A stretch of 64,000 nucleotides of DNA from Bacteroides faecium (GCF_012113595.1 NZ_CP050831.1:2294001-2358000); one strand, 5' to 3'. Counted from the first letter of the stretch, positions 9,360 through 19,324 are shown. Numbers and translations are program-made. The notes: generated from the sequence alone by a model not told the origin.

Positions 9360-9492
9360 GTTTCATCCCCGTTTGAAACAAAATGTTCCAACCCGGTTTG
9401 AAACAAAAAGTTTCCCGGTGTGAAACTAATGGTTTCTCGGTGTGAAACACTTCGTTTCTCGGTGAGAAACAAACAGTTTCAAGGCATGAAAC
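9360..9492. repeat. Array of six GTTTC-GAAAC palindromic units
   Basis: Six units each begin GTTTC (one GTTCC) and end GAAAC: 9360-9379, 9385-9404, 9410-9426, 9432-9448, 9454-9470 and 9476-9492. Starts are 25, 25, 22, 22 and 22 bases apart. The last four are 17 bases long with a core close to TCGGTGT. Each could form a 5-bp stem. The array starts nine bases after the lpxH stop and fills most of the gap to the susG-like terminator. Confidence 0.85.
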
Positions 9493-9570
9493 AACTAACT
9501 TGCTTAAAAGGACTGAAAAAGAACTCATGCTTGAAGAGAAAAATCTCTACCGATAAGAAATAATTAAAGC

Positions 9571-9610
9571 AATAAATCCCTGCTCCAACATTGTGGAACA
9601 GGGATTTATT
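9571..9610 (-). terminator. Terminator of the sus operon
   Basis: AATAAATCCCTG (9571-9582) and CAGGGATTTATT (9599-9610) form a perfect 12-bp stem, extended by TCCA/TGGA. It lies 50 bases past the stop codon of the leftward amylase gene, and A/T-rich flanks would let it also stop rightward transcripts. Confidence 0.8.
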
Positions 9611-9659
9611 ACATTATTATGGGTTGTTTTCTATGATAACTCTGATTACAACCGTTCAA

Positions 9660-12041
9660 TTAATTGTTTACTGGAAAGTTGGTGTATAACTTGAAGCTAT
9701 TAGCAGGTATAACAACAGGCTGTTCAGAACTGTTAGTCACATTCAATGTTTCACCATTCAATTCATACCAATCTCCCGTGTTACCAAAGTACACACTTGC
9801 ATTAATCTGTTCATTCTTGAAATTGCCTACTACAACCAGTTTCTTTGTAGTGGATTCCAATCTTAGATAACGACCTTTATCCCAATCGGAAACACCTACT
9901 TTCCAGTCTTTGAATGCGTTGTCGCTGAATAAGTCTGGATTATCATTGCGTAATTTCAGCAAAGTGCTATAAGTGTCGTATAATCCTTTTCGATATTGGT
10001 CATCAAGATAATCCCATTTCACTGGCTTGGCATCCGTATTCTTGTCAGTTCCCATTGTTCCATCGTACTTATACATTATGGAATAATCATAACCCAGTTC
10101 GCCAAACTGCCAAATCATTTTCGGTCCTGGGACAGTCAAGAAGAAGGCTGCATTTGTCTCCAGTTGTTTCATACGGGTAGCAAGAGGTGCGTCTTTAAGA
10201 TTACCAAAAGCCGTTTGCTTGTATGCGACTCTTTCTTCATCATGGCTTTCCATGAAATTAATCCATCCATCGGCAGGCATTTCGCTATTTCTCATGTATG
10301 AGAAATCTGATTTACTTGATTCTCCCATTCCGGACTGGCAATAGCTTTCATTCATATTATGCCATAGTTTCATTCCTTTTTCTGCTAGAACTTTTTCTTC
10401 TGATATATCACAGAAGTGTTCTAGAATCATTACTGCATCCGGATTTGTAGTGTTTACAGTTTCATGGTAGTCTGTTAAAATATCAATACGGGACTGGTCG
10501 TAATTGCTGGATGAACCGGAATCACTAGTCTTTTGAGTAAATCCTTTGGTTAAGTCGAAACGGAAACCGTCAAACTTATACTCTTCCAACAAGAACTTCA
10601 AGTTACGTTTTACAAATTCACGTACAAGCGGTGATTCGTGATTGAAGTCATGGAATACACTGAATGGATGCGGAGCATCGACATTGAACCACGGATTATT
10701 CTTGGCTGTCTTGCTTTCTTTCGAATTCCAATAAAGTTTAGCAAATGGATGACTGCCAGTAGCATGGTTGTAGACTACATCCAGCAATACTGCGATGCCT
10801 TGTTGATGACATTCATCAATGAATCGCTTATATTCTTCTTTCGTTCCATATGCTTTGTCCATTGCAAAATAATAACATGGATTGTATCCCCAGCTATTAT
10901 TCCCGTCGAATTCTTGTATAGGCATAAGTTCAATCGCATTCACTCCCAAGCTTTTGATGTAATCCAGATGCTTTGTAGCTTCTTTGATGGTACCGGTGGC
11001 AAGTTCGGTGCCTGCTTGTGTGAAGTCACGGAACAGTAACTCATAAATTACCATATTGTCAGGATTATCAATCTTGAAATTGGATACTTGCCAGTTGTAG
11101 GATGCCGGTTTCGTCTGGAATACGGAGACAATGCCTGTCGTCTTTCCGTTCGGATATTGTATGGCACTAGATGGATAAACTCCCAGTTCTACAAGATATT
11201 TATCGTTCGAGCCATCCAGTACCTTTTCACAATAGGGGTCGCCAATACGAACGTTGCCGTCTTCTTCGCTGCCCATATAATATTGGAAGCCATACTCTTT
11301 GGCGGGGTCGATGCCCGTAACGGTGTACCACCAGAAGTGTTTGTCGTTATCACGCTTCATCTGATATTCTGTGCTAAGTTCCCAGTCATTGAAGTCGCCA
11401 ATGAGACAAGCATAATCCTTATAATTGTTATCCGTATCCAAATCGTATAGTGCGAAAGTCACAGACGTTCCGTCAGCCGATGGATGGATACCCGCTTCTT
11501 CTACCGGGCAGGCAGCTATCTCTACCGGAGCTGGTGTGAAAGTCTTGTCTCCTGTTACTGTGATAAAAAAGTCTTTGGTTTTCTTTTCGTCAGTCAGTAC
11601 TTCCTCATTGCGGAAGAGGATGCAGACATTTTGAATGTTTGCTGCATTTTCCGCGCCAAACCATTCACGTACTGTCGGGGCAAGTGTAAAGCACCAAATA
11701 TTATCCGCCACTTTTTCTGCCTTGTATTTATCTTCATTTACCCCCCATTCCGTAGGAACATACATCCAGTCATTGATACCGATGTGAACATATACATCGC
11801 CTTCATATCCGTACAGGTCGTCACCAGCGGCTGCTTTATACCAGATTTTACCTTGCTTGTCGCCCTTGAATTTAGTAGGATAATTATTGATTCCTTCTAC
11901 CAATTCTTCGATAGACGGCTCGTGATCCAGTTCGGGAATTTCCGGACCGGTGATTAACATCTCATGGTTTTCGTCGGAACATGCTACTATCGTGAATAGA
12001 CAGAGCAGCATCCAGAATATATGTCTTATATCTTTTTTCAT
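9660..12041 (-). CDS. Outer-membrane alpha-amylase of the sus operon (GH13 with N-terminal binding domains)
   Basis: Starting at the ATG at 12041 (12 codons inside the longest frame) gives a 793-residue lipoprotein with Cys21 (TIVACSDE). Residues about 55-175 form a Trp-rich N-terminal domain (WYKAAAGDD, NDWMYVP), about 180-290 a CBM48-like domain (LIGDFNDWELS), about 325-690 the GH13 barrel, and the rest a beta-sandwich. Predicted catalytic residues are Asp496 (GFRFD), Glu541 (ILEHF) and Asp601 (ESHDEE). B. thetaiotaomicron SusG is about 100 residues shorter and has a CBM58 inserted in the barrel, which I do not see here. This plan matches the B. ovatus enzyme reported as BoGH13A-Sus, with CBM98 and CBM48. 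It holds the susG place as last gene of the operon and starts starch cutting at the cell surface. Confidence 0.88.
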   Translation of the reverse strand: MKKDIRHIFWMLLCLFTIVACSDENHEMLITGPEIPELDHEPSIEELVEGINNYPTKFKGDKQGKIWYKAAAGDDLYGYEGDVYVHIGINDWMYVPTEWGVNEDKYKAEKVADNIWCFTLAPTVREWFGAENAANIQNVCILFRNEEVLTDEKKTKDFFITVTGDKTFTPAPVEIAACPVEEAGIHPSADGTSVTFALYDLDTDNNYKDYACLIGDFNDWELSTEYQMKRDNDKHFWWYTVTGIDPAKEYGFQYYMGSEEDGNVRIGDPYCEKVLDGSNDKYLVELGVYPSSAIQYPNGKTTGIVSVFQTKPASYNWQVSNFKIDNPDNMVIYELLFRDFTQAGTELATGTIKEATKHLDYIKSLGVNAIELMPIQEFDGNNSWGYNPCYYFAMDKAYGTKEEYKRFIDECHQQGIAVLLDVVYNHATGSHPFAKLYWNSKESKTAKNNPWFNVDAPHPFSVFHDFNHESPLVREFVKRNLKFLLEEYKFDGFRFDLTKGFTQKTSDSGSSSNYDQSRIDILTDYHETVNTTNPDAVMILEHFCDISEEKVLAEKGMKLWHNMNESYCQSGMGESSKSDFSYMRNSEMPADGWINFMESHDEERVAYKQTAFGNLKDAPLATRMKQLETNAAFFLTVPGPKMIWQFGELGYDYSIMYKYDGTMGTDKNTDAKPVKWDYLDDQYRKGLYDTYSTLLKLRNDNPDLFSDNAFKDWKVGVSDWDKGRYLRLESTTKKLVVVGNFKNEQINASVYFGNTGDWYELNGETLNVTNSSEQPVVIPANSFKLYTNFPVNN

Positions 12042-12103
12042 AATTGTTATATTTAAGAAGACAAGAACCACCATCATGCAAGATGATGGTTCTCTGCCAT
12101 TGG

Positions 12104-13471
12104 CTAATTGTTGTTTTTTATCAGAATGAGACGTCCGTTAAGGTATAACTTAACAGTATATTCTCCCGGAGTATCTAATTTTATATTGTCTGCACCACCA
12201 TCGGCGTTGAGTGCATCCAGACTTCCACCGATAGCTGTGTTCCAATCCTTATTTATGCGAACCTTGAAGTGATTGGCAGACAATGTAGTTGTCGTGCTCC
12301 AGCATTTCTCTGTATCATCATAAGGCATATTTGTTTCTGCATCTGTATCCCATCCGCCAACAGTAGCATCTCCAATAAGGCCTATTGAGTTTATTTTAAC
12401 GGCACTGATTTCTTTCTTGTCATCGTATAAATTCACCTTCAAGAAGTAGATTCCTGCTTCGGATACTTGCATATTATCGTTTCCCTCAACTGGCAATACT
12501 CCCTTTCTTGTGGTAAAATATGAATATCCATAATCGCCACCATTCCATGACGAACTGGCTGTTAGCTTAAATTCTTTTTCGATGGATACCATTCCAAATT
12601 GAAGTTTCGCGTCTACTCCCGATAATGTAGCAGAATTGTAAGGTGACCAAGAGGAAGACACAGGTACCCACAAGAAGTTTGCATACGGCAATTTCTCTAC
12701 TTCGTATGTTCCGTTTATCATGTCAATGGTTATCTTAATGCTCTTATAGTCATTTCCGGCAGGTATTTGGATAGCATTGGCATCATCCTTTTGAACCAAA
12801 TTGCCCTCTAATGCTTCTGCCTGAAGTGTACCATATTTCTTTCCTGAAACAGATTGAATAGTGAATTCGGAGTCTTGAACAACTCCATCGCTATTAGTTA
12901 AAGCAGGTACGGTTACTGTAAAAATCGGATTAGCATATACATCGCCGCTTTTATTACTAAAGGCAACCGCTTTGTCGAAAGTTAATGAACCCGTTAAATA
13001 ATAGGCCCCCTCAATCACCGGTGCTTCCGGAGTAACTTTCAACTCATAACTTTCAGCCGGTGCCGCATATACTGTCTTTCCGACAGCCACGTATGCCGTT
13101 AATACTGCATTCATGGTACGTTCTACCGGACGGATACCATATATTTGCGCCACTGCATTCTGCAAATCTTCCGTTGCTACGTATCCTTTGTCGTCTACAG
13201 TTAAAGTCACTTTATTATCCAACTTCATTTTATAGGATAAGGTGGCTTCTTCTTCAACGACAGGAGCTGTAAATACAGCAACCGCTACGGATTCTTCCTC
13301 GACATTTCCAAGATTAATCGGGTCTACACCTGTAGCTGTAAAAGTAATCTTGCCGGCAGCTTCTTCCTGTCCGTAAGACTGTGGGGAAGCTACCCCTTCA
13401 TTAAAATCTTCGTTGCAGGCTGTTAGTGCGGCAGCCAGTAACACGGTTATATATATTGATAATTTTTTCAT
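12104..13471 (-). CDS. susF: SusF-like surface starch-binding lipoprotein
   Basis: The likely start is the ATG at 13471, giving 455 residues with lipobox Cys19 (LTACNED). The N-terminal region has the SusE/SusF immunoglobulin-like fold (KITFTATGVDPINLG onward), followed by tandem beta-sandwich starch-binding regions; AYYLTGSLTFDK begins one and the last ends TVKLYLNGRLILIK. SusF is a non-enzymatic starch-binding protein at the outer surface. It is a little shorter than the B. thetaiotaomicron protein. Order between susE and the amylase gene is as in the known operon. Weak sequence conservation is normal for SusE/SusF, so assignment rests mainly on order, size and fold pattern. Confidence 0.8.
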   Translation of the reverse strand: MKKLSIYITVLLAAALTACNEDFNEGVASPQSYGQEEAAGKITFTATGVDPINLGNVEEESVAVAVFTAPVVEEEATLSYKMKLDNKVTLTVDDKGYVATEDLQNAVAQIYGIRPVERTMNAVLTAYVAVGKTVYAAPAESYELKVTPEAPVIEGAYYLTGSLTFDKAVAFSNKSGDVYANPIFTVTVPALTNSDGVVQDSEFTIQSVSGKKYGTLQAEALEGNLVQKDDANAIQIPAGNDYKSIKITIDMINGTYEVEKLPYANFLWVPVSSSWSPYNSATLSGVDAKLQFGMVSIEKEFKLTASSSWNGGDYGYSYFTTRKGVLPVEGNDNMQVSEAGIYFLKVNLYDDKKEISAVKINSIGLIGDATVGGWDTDAETNMPYDDTEKCWSTTTTLSANHFKVRINKDWNTAIGGSLDALNADGGADNIKLDTPGEYTVKLYLNGRLILIKNNN

Positions 13472-13494
13472 ATCTATCTGCATTTAAGATTAAT

Positions 13495-14643
13495 CTATTT
13501 TGCTTTGAAGTAATAGCACTCGTCCAGTTCGTTGAACAGTACGGTATAATCACCCGGTTTGCAACTGATGGTAGCTCCATCAACAAATGAGCCGAATGGG
13601 AATACCTCTCCACCCCAAGTCTTGTCGCCGGAAGTGAATTTGGCTTTGCAGCTTGCCGCGATTGTTATGTCGGCATACCATACATGTGAGTGCTCCATGG
13701 TAACTTTGGTCATGTCTACAGATTCCGAACCATAAGTCAATGTGACGGCATCATATTCTGTCGGTTGAGTTTCAAAAGTAGTAGCTTTCATTGTCAGTTT
13801 ATTCTCAATCGTATTGAGATGAAGCGTGTACCAACCGGCTGCATTCACTTTAATATTTTGAGAATTCTTGTCATTTACCAAATTGGTGAATCCTTCGCTG
13901 TCAGCATTTCCCCATTGGTCATCCCATGTACCGGGAACAGCTACTACCTTAAATCCTTTATCTGCCGGGATATATCCTGTGTAGGTAAATTCTCCTTTAC
14001 CTGTATTGGCATCATACGCATATCCTTTTACCAGTGACATCGGGAAATAAGCGGTACCTGCTGCCATTGTCGGATTTCCCCAGGGAACTTCACCGATGAA
14101 ATCGCCCAGTAAATAATAAGTGGCAGGAACGGCATCAGATATATCCATATAATAAGGTATAACTTTCAATTCAATCGAATTGGAATGTATAGGATACCCT
14201 TTATCTCCGATATGTGCGTACAAACGTACAAATACACTCATCGGTTCGCCGTCATAATCATTCTCCGATGTCCAGCCGGCAAGTTTTACGATTGCCTTAT
14301 TCAATTCCTGTGTGTTCGCATCCACTTTGGCTGATGTAGATATGGAAGCTAGTGTCAGATAAGAAGCATCTGCCGTTTCCGTTTCATCAGTCCATTTGTC
14401 TGTTAAATCCGCTTGCACGGTGTAAGTCACTACGGCAGGATAGCCATAGTCCGGTTGCGTACAAGTCAACTCGATATTCTTGGATTGATTCAGGTCATAG
14501 ACGTTGGACGTTGCATTGGCAGGAGTGTTCAATACAAAAGTAGTAGGTTCCTGTATGGTAGGATTTGAGTCCCTGTCATCCTCGCAGGCAGTCAGCAGGG
14601 CTGTTGCTACTAGTATGGACGTCAGTATATTTATTTTTTTCAT
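13495..14643 (-). CDS. susE: SusE-like surface starch-binding lipoprotein
   Basis: A 382-residue lipoprotein (Cys20 in LLTACEDD) of the SusE family. The N-terminal part (PTTFVLNTPANAT, IELTCTQPDYGYPAVVTYTVQ) is the typical SusE immunoglobulin-like domain. The C-terminal part has two carbohydrate-binding-like modules, one starting ATYYLLGDFIGEVPWG and the last including SHVWYADITI. The length matches B. thetaiotaomicron SusE closely. It binds starch at the cell surface and acts with SusCD. It lies 38 bases after susD and 23 bases before susF, all on one strand. Confidence 0.85.
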   Translation of the reverse strand: MKKINILTSILVATALLTACEDDRDSNPTIQEPTTFVLNTPANATSNVYDLNQSKNIELTCTQPDYGYPAVVTYTVQADLTDKWTDETETADASYLTLASISTSAKVDANTQELNKAIVKLAGWTSENDYDGEPMSVFVRLYAHIGDKGYPIHSNSIELKVIPYYMDISDAVPATYYLLGDFIGEVPWGNPTMAAGTAYFPMSLVKGYAYDANTGKGEFTYTGYIPADKGFKVVAVPGTWDDQWGNADSEGFTNLVNDKNSQNIKVNAAGWYTLHLNTIENKLTMKATTFETQPTEYDAVTLTYGSESVDMTKVTMEHSHVWYADITIAASCKAKFTSGDKTWGGEVFPFGSFVDGATISCKPGDYTVLFNELDECYYFKAK

Positions 14644-14681
14644 ATTACTCTGTTTTTATAAAAGTATAACTTCGGTCTGGT

Positions 14682-16280
14682 TTAATATTCAGGGTTTTGC
14701 TTCAGATTCGTATTCGCATTGATATCATTGGCAGGAATAGGATAAATGTTGCGGAACTCTTTTATTTCAGTACCTTGTTTTTCTCCACCTTTCCAATCCC
14801 AGTTGTAGTCGGATTTTCCACCGAAATCGCCAAAACGAATCAAGTCAATGCGGCGGCGACCTTCAAACCAGAACTCACGCGCCCATTCGTCACGGATGTC
14901 CGTCAATGTATATGAAGCAGATTCGGCGGCGTTCGCACGCTTACGGATTTCATGCATAGCGTCTATTGTCTCCTGAGTAGAAACACCATTGTTTGCACGG
15001 ATGCTGGCTTCTGCTACAATCAGATAAGCTTCTGCCATACGAAGAAGAGGTATATCCATATCGGGATTGTCCGTATCGCTTGTCAGTCCGTTGTCTGCAC
15101 GGATGTTCGAGAATTTGGCACATGCGAATCCGTCCGTAAAGCTCATATTGTCTCCTGTCGATGTACTTCTCTGTACTCCGCACATCAAGGCACGGTCATC
15201 TTTTGCTGCCACTACCATCTGGTCTTCCAATACGGAAGGAGCATCATTTACGTTCGGGAAGAATTTGGCTACCATTGCCTGACGACAATGCGGGCCGCCC
15301 CATCCTTGCTTGCTTCCCCATGGATTCATGCCTGTGTCACTTTTGTGCGTACCTGCAATCAAGAACAGCGAACCACCCCAACTCTTGGTTCTCACACCAT
15401 CCTGCAAAATCGGAAGTATCACTTCCTGTCTTGCTTTGTTGACATTGCTGCCATCATTATCTGCCATGAACAGGTGTTTGTAGACAGGAGCCAGCTTATA
15501 GCCGGAGCCAATCACCTTCTGGGCATATTCCTTGGCTTTTCCCCATTGCGGCGTGCCGGTATAGACTTCTGCGTTGAGATACATACGTGCCAGCAATAAC
15601 CAGGCGGCAACACGGTCTACACGGCCGTAAGTCGTTTGAAGCGGCTGTGCCAGTGTGGCGGTAGCGTCGTCACCGATTTCTTTCAACTCTTCTTCAATCT
15701 TCGCGAAAAGATCCGCACGTTGTATTTGCTGAGGCTTCTCTGTCGATACTTTGTCGCAATACGGCGGATTGCCGAACATATCCATCAGGTAATAGTTATT
15801 CAAAGCACGGATAAAACGTACTTCTGCACGTTGGCGTGTCGTTTCATCATCTGTCAGTCCTTCCGTTTGTTCCAGGAAGTAGTTGCACAAAGTGATGTCG
15901 AATGTCAGACGGTAATAGAGTCCTGTCACGATTTCATTGGAAGAACTCCAACTGCAATCGGCAATAGTAGCGACACCGGCATCGTTCCATGAATTGACAA
16001 TCGCTTCATCTGTCATCAATTGGTTGGCACACCAAGTCATACGGTAGAAAGAGGAAGTACCTTCGTCGATGTCGTCCAAGTCACCGCTTCCGTCGGGGCC
16101 TTTCTGACCTGTCAGTCCGAGGGTTCCATATATCTTGTTAAAAACGCTTGCCTGGTCGAATGTCATCACTATATTCGGGTCGATAGGAGTCGCATCCAGG
16201 TCACCGATACATGAAGTCACGCTGACTGCCAGTAATAGTGAGGCAGCCGATAGGATTGATTTTATATATCTGAATTTCAT
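14682..16280 (-). CDS. susD: SusD starch-binding outer-membrane lipoprotein
   Basis: A 532-residue lipoprotein with Cys24 (SVTSCIGD). It has the SusD/RagB helical TPR scaffold: N-terminal SVFNKIYGTLGLTG, the RFIRALNNYYLMDMFGNPPY segment shared by almost all SusD proteins, RVAAWLLLARMYLNAEVY in the middle, and the C-terminal REFWFEGRRRIDLIRFGDF followed by YPIPANDINANTNLKQNPEY. SusD caps the SusC barrel and delivers maltooligosaccharides to it. It follows susC after 20 bases. Position and family leave little doubt about starch as the ligand. Confidence 0.95.
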   Translation of the reverse strand: MKFRYIKSILSAASLLLAVSVTSCIGDLDATPIDPNIVMTFDQASVFNKIYGTLGLTGQKGPDGSGDLDDIDEGTSSFYRMTWCANQLMTDEAIVNSWNDAGVATIADCSWSSSNEIVTGLYYRLTFDITLCNYFLEQTEGLTDDETTRQRAEVRFIRALNNYYLMDMFGNPPYCDKVSTEKPQQIQRADLFAKIEEELKEIGDDATATLAQPLQTTYGRVDRVAAWLLLARMYLNAEVYTGTPQWGKAKEYAQKVIGSGYKLAPVYKHLFMADNDGSNVNKARQEVILPILQDGVRTKSWGGSLFLIAGTHKSDTGMNPWGSKQGWGGPHCRQAMVAKFFPNVNDAPSVLEDQMVVAAKDDRALMCGVQRSTSTGDNMSFTDGFACAKFSNIRADNGLTSDTDNPDMDIPLLRMAEAYLIVAEASIRANNGVSTQETIDAMHEIRKRANAAESASYTLTDIRDEWAREFWFEGRRRIDLIRFGDFGGKSDYNWDWKGGEKQGTEIKEFRNIYPIPANDINANTNLKQNPEY

Positions 16281-16300
16281 AATTGGTATTTTTAGTAGGT

Positions 16301-19300
16301 TTAGAAATTAAGGCTCAAACCGATTAATGTAGTCAGAGGACGCGGATAAATATTGTTATCCAATCCCTTTTCTACTTCAGGGTCAAGTCCTTTGTATTTG
16401 GTGATAGTGAATACGTTCTGTACGGCTGCATATACGCGTCCGCCAATTGGAGCGCCGAACATTTTTTTGAACGAGTATCCCAAAGTGATGTTGTCACATT
16501 TCATGAAGGAAGCATTCTGTACGAAGTAATCGGACAGTAAGGTGTTGTCTTTCAGGTTCTGGATATTATTTGCCACTCCCATCAACGGGCGGTTGTTGAG
16601 TGCGCCGAATGAATAGACAGAGGTCGGGTTGCAGTCGGAACCACCTGCTTCGACAGAGTTATACACATAGTTGTTCAGGCTGGCGCGCAGTGAGAAACTG
16701 AAATCCCATGACTTGTATGAAAGACGGGAAGTAAGTCCCATAAGTACGTCGGCTGTCGGCTTTTTGTAGAAGTAGCGGTCATCACCGTTAATCGTTCCGT
16801 CTCCGTTGCGGTCTACAAATTCGTTCTCTATAGGCTTTCCATTCTCGTCATACACTTGCTGGTAAACATAGAAGGAAGAAGCCGGATGTCCTACGGCATG
16901 CGCCATTGCTTTCATATCACGTCCGCCACCGATATTGTCTCCGGCAGCAACATAATAATTTTTGCTATCTCCGGTAGTTAATTTGGTGATTTCGTTTTTG
17001 TTGTAAGTGATATTGAAGCCAAGATCCCATGTCCAGTCGGTAGTTACAACCGGTTTTGAATTAATGGAGAATTCGATACCTGAATTTTCTAATGAACCGA
17101 CGTTGGACAATACCTTGTTTTTGAAGTTCGTTCCGGCAGAAACGAATACGCTGTTCAGCAAATCGGTGGTCTTGCGATAGTAATAATCCACAGCACCATT
17201 GATGCGGTTGTTCAGGAATCCGAAGTCCAGACCTACATTATAAGTGGTCGTCTTTTCCCATTTCAAGTCCGGGTTGTATGCATTCGGGCGGTAAGTGATT
17301 CCCTCTCCCAGAATAGGATAGTAAGCCCCGTCTTTGTTTGTCTCATAAACAGCCAGATACGGATAGTCGCCCGAATTGATATTCTGCTGACCGGTAATAC
17401 CATAGCCAAGACGAAGTTTTAAATCCGAAAGTACATCAACGTCTTTCAGGAAAGCTTCCTCTTTCAACTTCCATCCCAAGGCAAAAGACGGGAACAATCC
17501 CCAACGGTTGTTTTTGTGGAAACGGGAAGAACCATCCTGGCGTACGGTTGCCGTAAACAGGTAACGGTCCAGCAGTGTGTAATTGACACGACCGAAGAAA
17601 GATACCAGATAACTTTCCGTAGCCGAACCACTTGAGGTATTGTTGTAACGCTGACCTCTGTTCTCTACCACGTTGTTCGACAGCGGATAGAGTCCCCAAT
17701 ATTCCTGGTCGGACGTATCATGGAAGTGCTGCCATTCATAGCCTGCCATTACATCGAAACGATGTTTGTCAGTAAAATCTTTGCTGTATTGCAAGTAAGC
17801 ATTCAAAGAGAGGTTGTACTTGTCTTTCTGTTCCCAGCCATAGCTGCCATAATAGTTGTTGGTCGAAGAATAGGGAGAGACGTCCGTATATTGCTTACCC
17901 GTAGAGAGGTCCATGCCACCGTTCACGTGTGCGTGCAAGTCCGGCAAGAAATGAAACTTATAATCCAGTTCCAGATTACCGATTAAAGATTTGGAGATGG
18001 CGCGGTCGTCCTTTTCTTCCAACAAGGCAACCGGATTACCCGGAGCATTGCCGTTGAAAGTACGTTTCCATGTGTCGTCATTCAAAGAAGAAGCGTCCGT
18101 ATTCCATTGGAAATATCCGTCGAAATAATATTGATGGTAAGGATCGTCGGAGCGGACGGACTGTGTAGGGTCAAAGCTGACCGCGGAACCTACCGCGTTA
18201 CCGTCAGCGTAGCGGTTCTTGGCAATCATACCTTTCAGGTTGGCATTTACTTTCAGATGGTCTTCAAAGAAAGAAGGAGCCAAGCTGACAGAAGCCGTAT
18301 AACGTTCGAACTTGGATGTTTTCACAATACCGTTCTGGTTGGTATAACCGAACGATACACGGTAAGGCATATTCTTTAATCCACCGGAAATGGTGAGGTT
18401 ATGGTCTGTACTTACGGCTGCGCGGAATATTTCTTTCTGCCAGTCGGTGTTGGCATTTCCTAATTTGCTATAAGCTTCGCTGTCTTCTCCCCAGATGTCT
18501 TTGATGAAAGAACGGAACTGGTCTCCGTCCATTACGTCGACGGTAGATTTCACAGTGCTGACAGATACATTGCCGTCATAAGAAATTGTAGGACGTGCGC
18601 CTGCCTGACCTTTCTTCGTTGTGATGATGATAACGCCATTGGAAGCACGCGAACCGTAGATGGCGGTAGCCGAAGCATCTTTCAATACGGTAAAGCTTTC
18701 AATATCATTCGGATTGACCATAGACAGAGGATTGGCCAAACCTTTCACCCCCTTATTATCCATTGCCAGACCGTCGATTACAATCAGCGGGTCGTTTTCC
18801 GCAGTCAGTGAAGAACCGCCACGAATACGAATCGTTGCTCCCTCGCCCGGAGCTCCGCCTTTGCTGATAACGCTTACACCGGCAATCTTTCCGGTCATCA
18901 TGTCCTGTGCGTTGGTAATCAAACCTTTATTTAGTTTGTCCGGTTTGATGGCCGTAACCGAACCGGTCATATCGTTCTTTTTCACCGAGCCGTAGCCGAT
19001 AACGACTACTGCGTCCAGTACTTGAGAATCATCTTCCAATGTAACCATTACAGTAGAAGCCGCTTTCACTTCTGCTGATTTATAGCCGACGAATGAAACG
19101 GAAAGAATAGCATCTTTCGGTACATTCAACATAAAGTTACCATCGAAATCAGTTATTGTTCCATTGGTTGTACCTTTCACCAGTACGTTAGCACCGATGA
19201 CAGGCTCACCCGTTGTGTCTTTCACATGCCCCTTGACAGCTATTTGCTGAGCAAATGCTCCAATGGAAAGGAAGAGTCCCACCAATAATGTGAGCAGGGC

Positions 19301-19324
19301 TTTTAGTCTTAAGCTCTTTTTCAT
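16301..19324 (-). CDS. susC: SusC TonB-dependent maltooligosaccharide transporter
   Basis: A 1007-residue outer-membrane barrel. A signal peptide ends near residue 25 (GAFAQQ), then comes a carboxypeptidase-like domain (about 28-105, GHVKDTTGEPVIGANVLVKG), a TonB box-like stretch near DAVVVIGYGSVKK, the plug domain (about 120-240) and a 22-strand barrel ending in a terminal Phe (TLIGLSLNF). There is no STN domain, so it is not itself an ECF sigma transducer; SusR fills that role. The transporter moves maltooligosaccharides into the periplasm with SusD. The 88-base gap to susB has no clear terminator, consistent with one susBCDEF-amylase operon. Confidence 0.95.
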   Translation of the reverse strand: MKKSLRLKALLTLLVGLFLSIGAFAQQIAVKGHVKDTTGEPVIGANVLVKGTTNGTITDFDGNFMLNVPKDAILSVSFVGYKSAEVKAASTVMVTLEDDSQVLDAVVVIGYGSVKKNDMTGSVTAIKPDKLNKGLITNAQDMMTGKIAGVSVISKGGAPGEGATIRIRGGSSLTAENDPLIVIDGLAMDNKGVKGLANPLSMVNPNDIESFTVLKDASATAIYGSRASNGVIIITTKKGQAGARPTISYDGNVSVSTVKSTVDVMDGDQFRSFIKDIWGEDSEAYSKLGNANTDWQKEIFRAAVSTDHNLTISGGLKNMPYRVSFGYTNQNGIVKTSKFERYTASVSLAPSFFEDHLKVNANLKGMIAKNRYADGNAVGSAVSFDPTQSVRSDDPYHQYYFDGYFQWNTDASSLNDDTWKRTFNGNAPGNPVALLEEKDDRAISKSLIGNLELDYKFHFLPDLHAHVNGGMDLSTGKQYTDVSPYSSTNNYYGSYGWEQKDKYNLSLNAYLQYSKDFTDKHRFDVMAGYEWQHFHDTSDQEYWGLYPLSNNVVENRGQRYNNTSSGSATESYLVSFFGRVNYTLLDRYLFTATVRQDGSSRFHKNNRWGLFPSFALGWKLKEEAFLKDVDVLSDLKLRLGYGITGQQNINSGDYPYLAVYETNKDGAYYPILGEGITYRPNAYNPDLKWEKTTTYNVGLDFGFLNNRINGAVDYYYRKTTDLLNSVFVSAGTNFKNKVLSNVGSLENSGIEFSINSKPVVTTDWTWDLGFNITYNKNEITKLTTGDSKNYYVAAGDNIGGGRDMKAMAHAVGHPASSFYVYQQVYDENGKPIENEFVDRNGDGTINGDDRYFYKKPTADVLMGLTSRLSYKSWDFSFSLRASLNNYVYNSVEAGGSDCNPTSVYSFGALNNRPLMGVANNIQNLKDNTLLSDYFVQNASFMKCDNITLGYSFKKMFGAPIGGRVYAAVQNVFTITKYKGLDPEVEKGLDNNIYPRPLTTLIGLSLNF

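Noticed and set aside
9360..9492. CRISPR array
   Set aside because: Units are 17-20 bases with 5-base linkers, there are no spacers of 25-40 bases and no cas genes nearby.
12042..12077. Longer start for the sus amylase
   Set aside because: The extra 12 residues precede a normal lipoprotein signal starting MKKDIRH, so the internal ATG is preferred.
14952..15599. Long rightward frame within susD (215 codons)
   Set aside because: It lies wholly inside susD on the opposite strand and lacks promoter and family signals.
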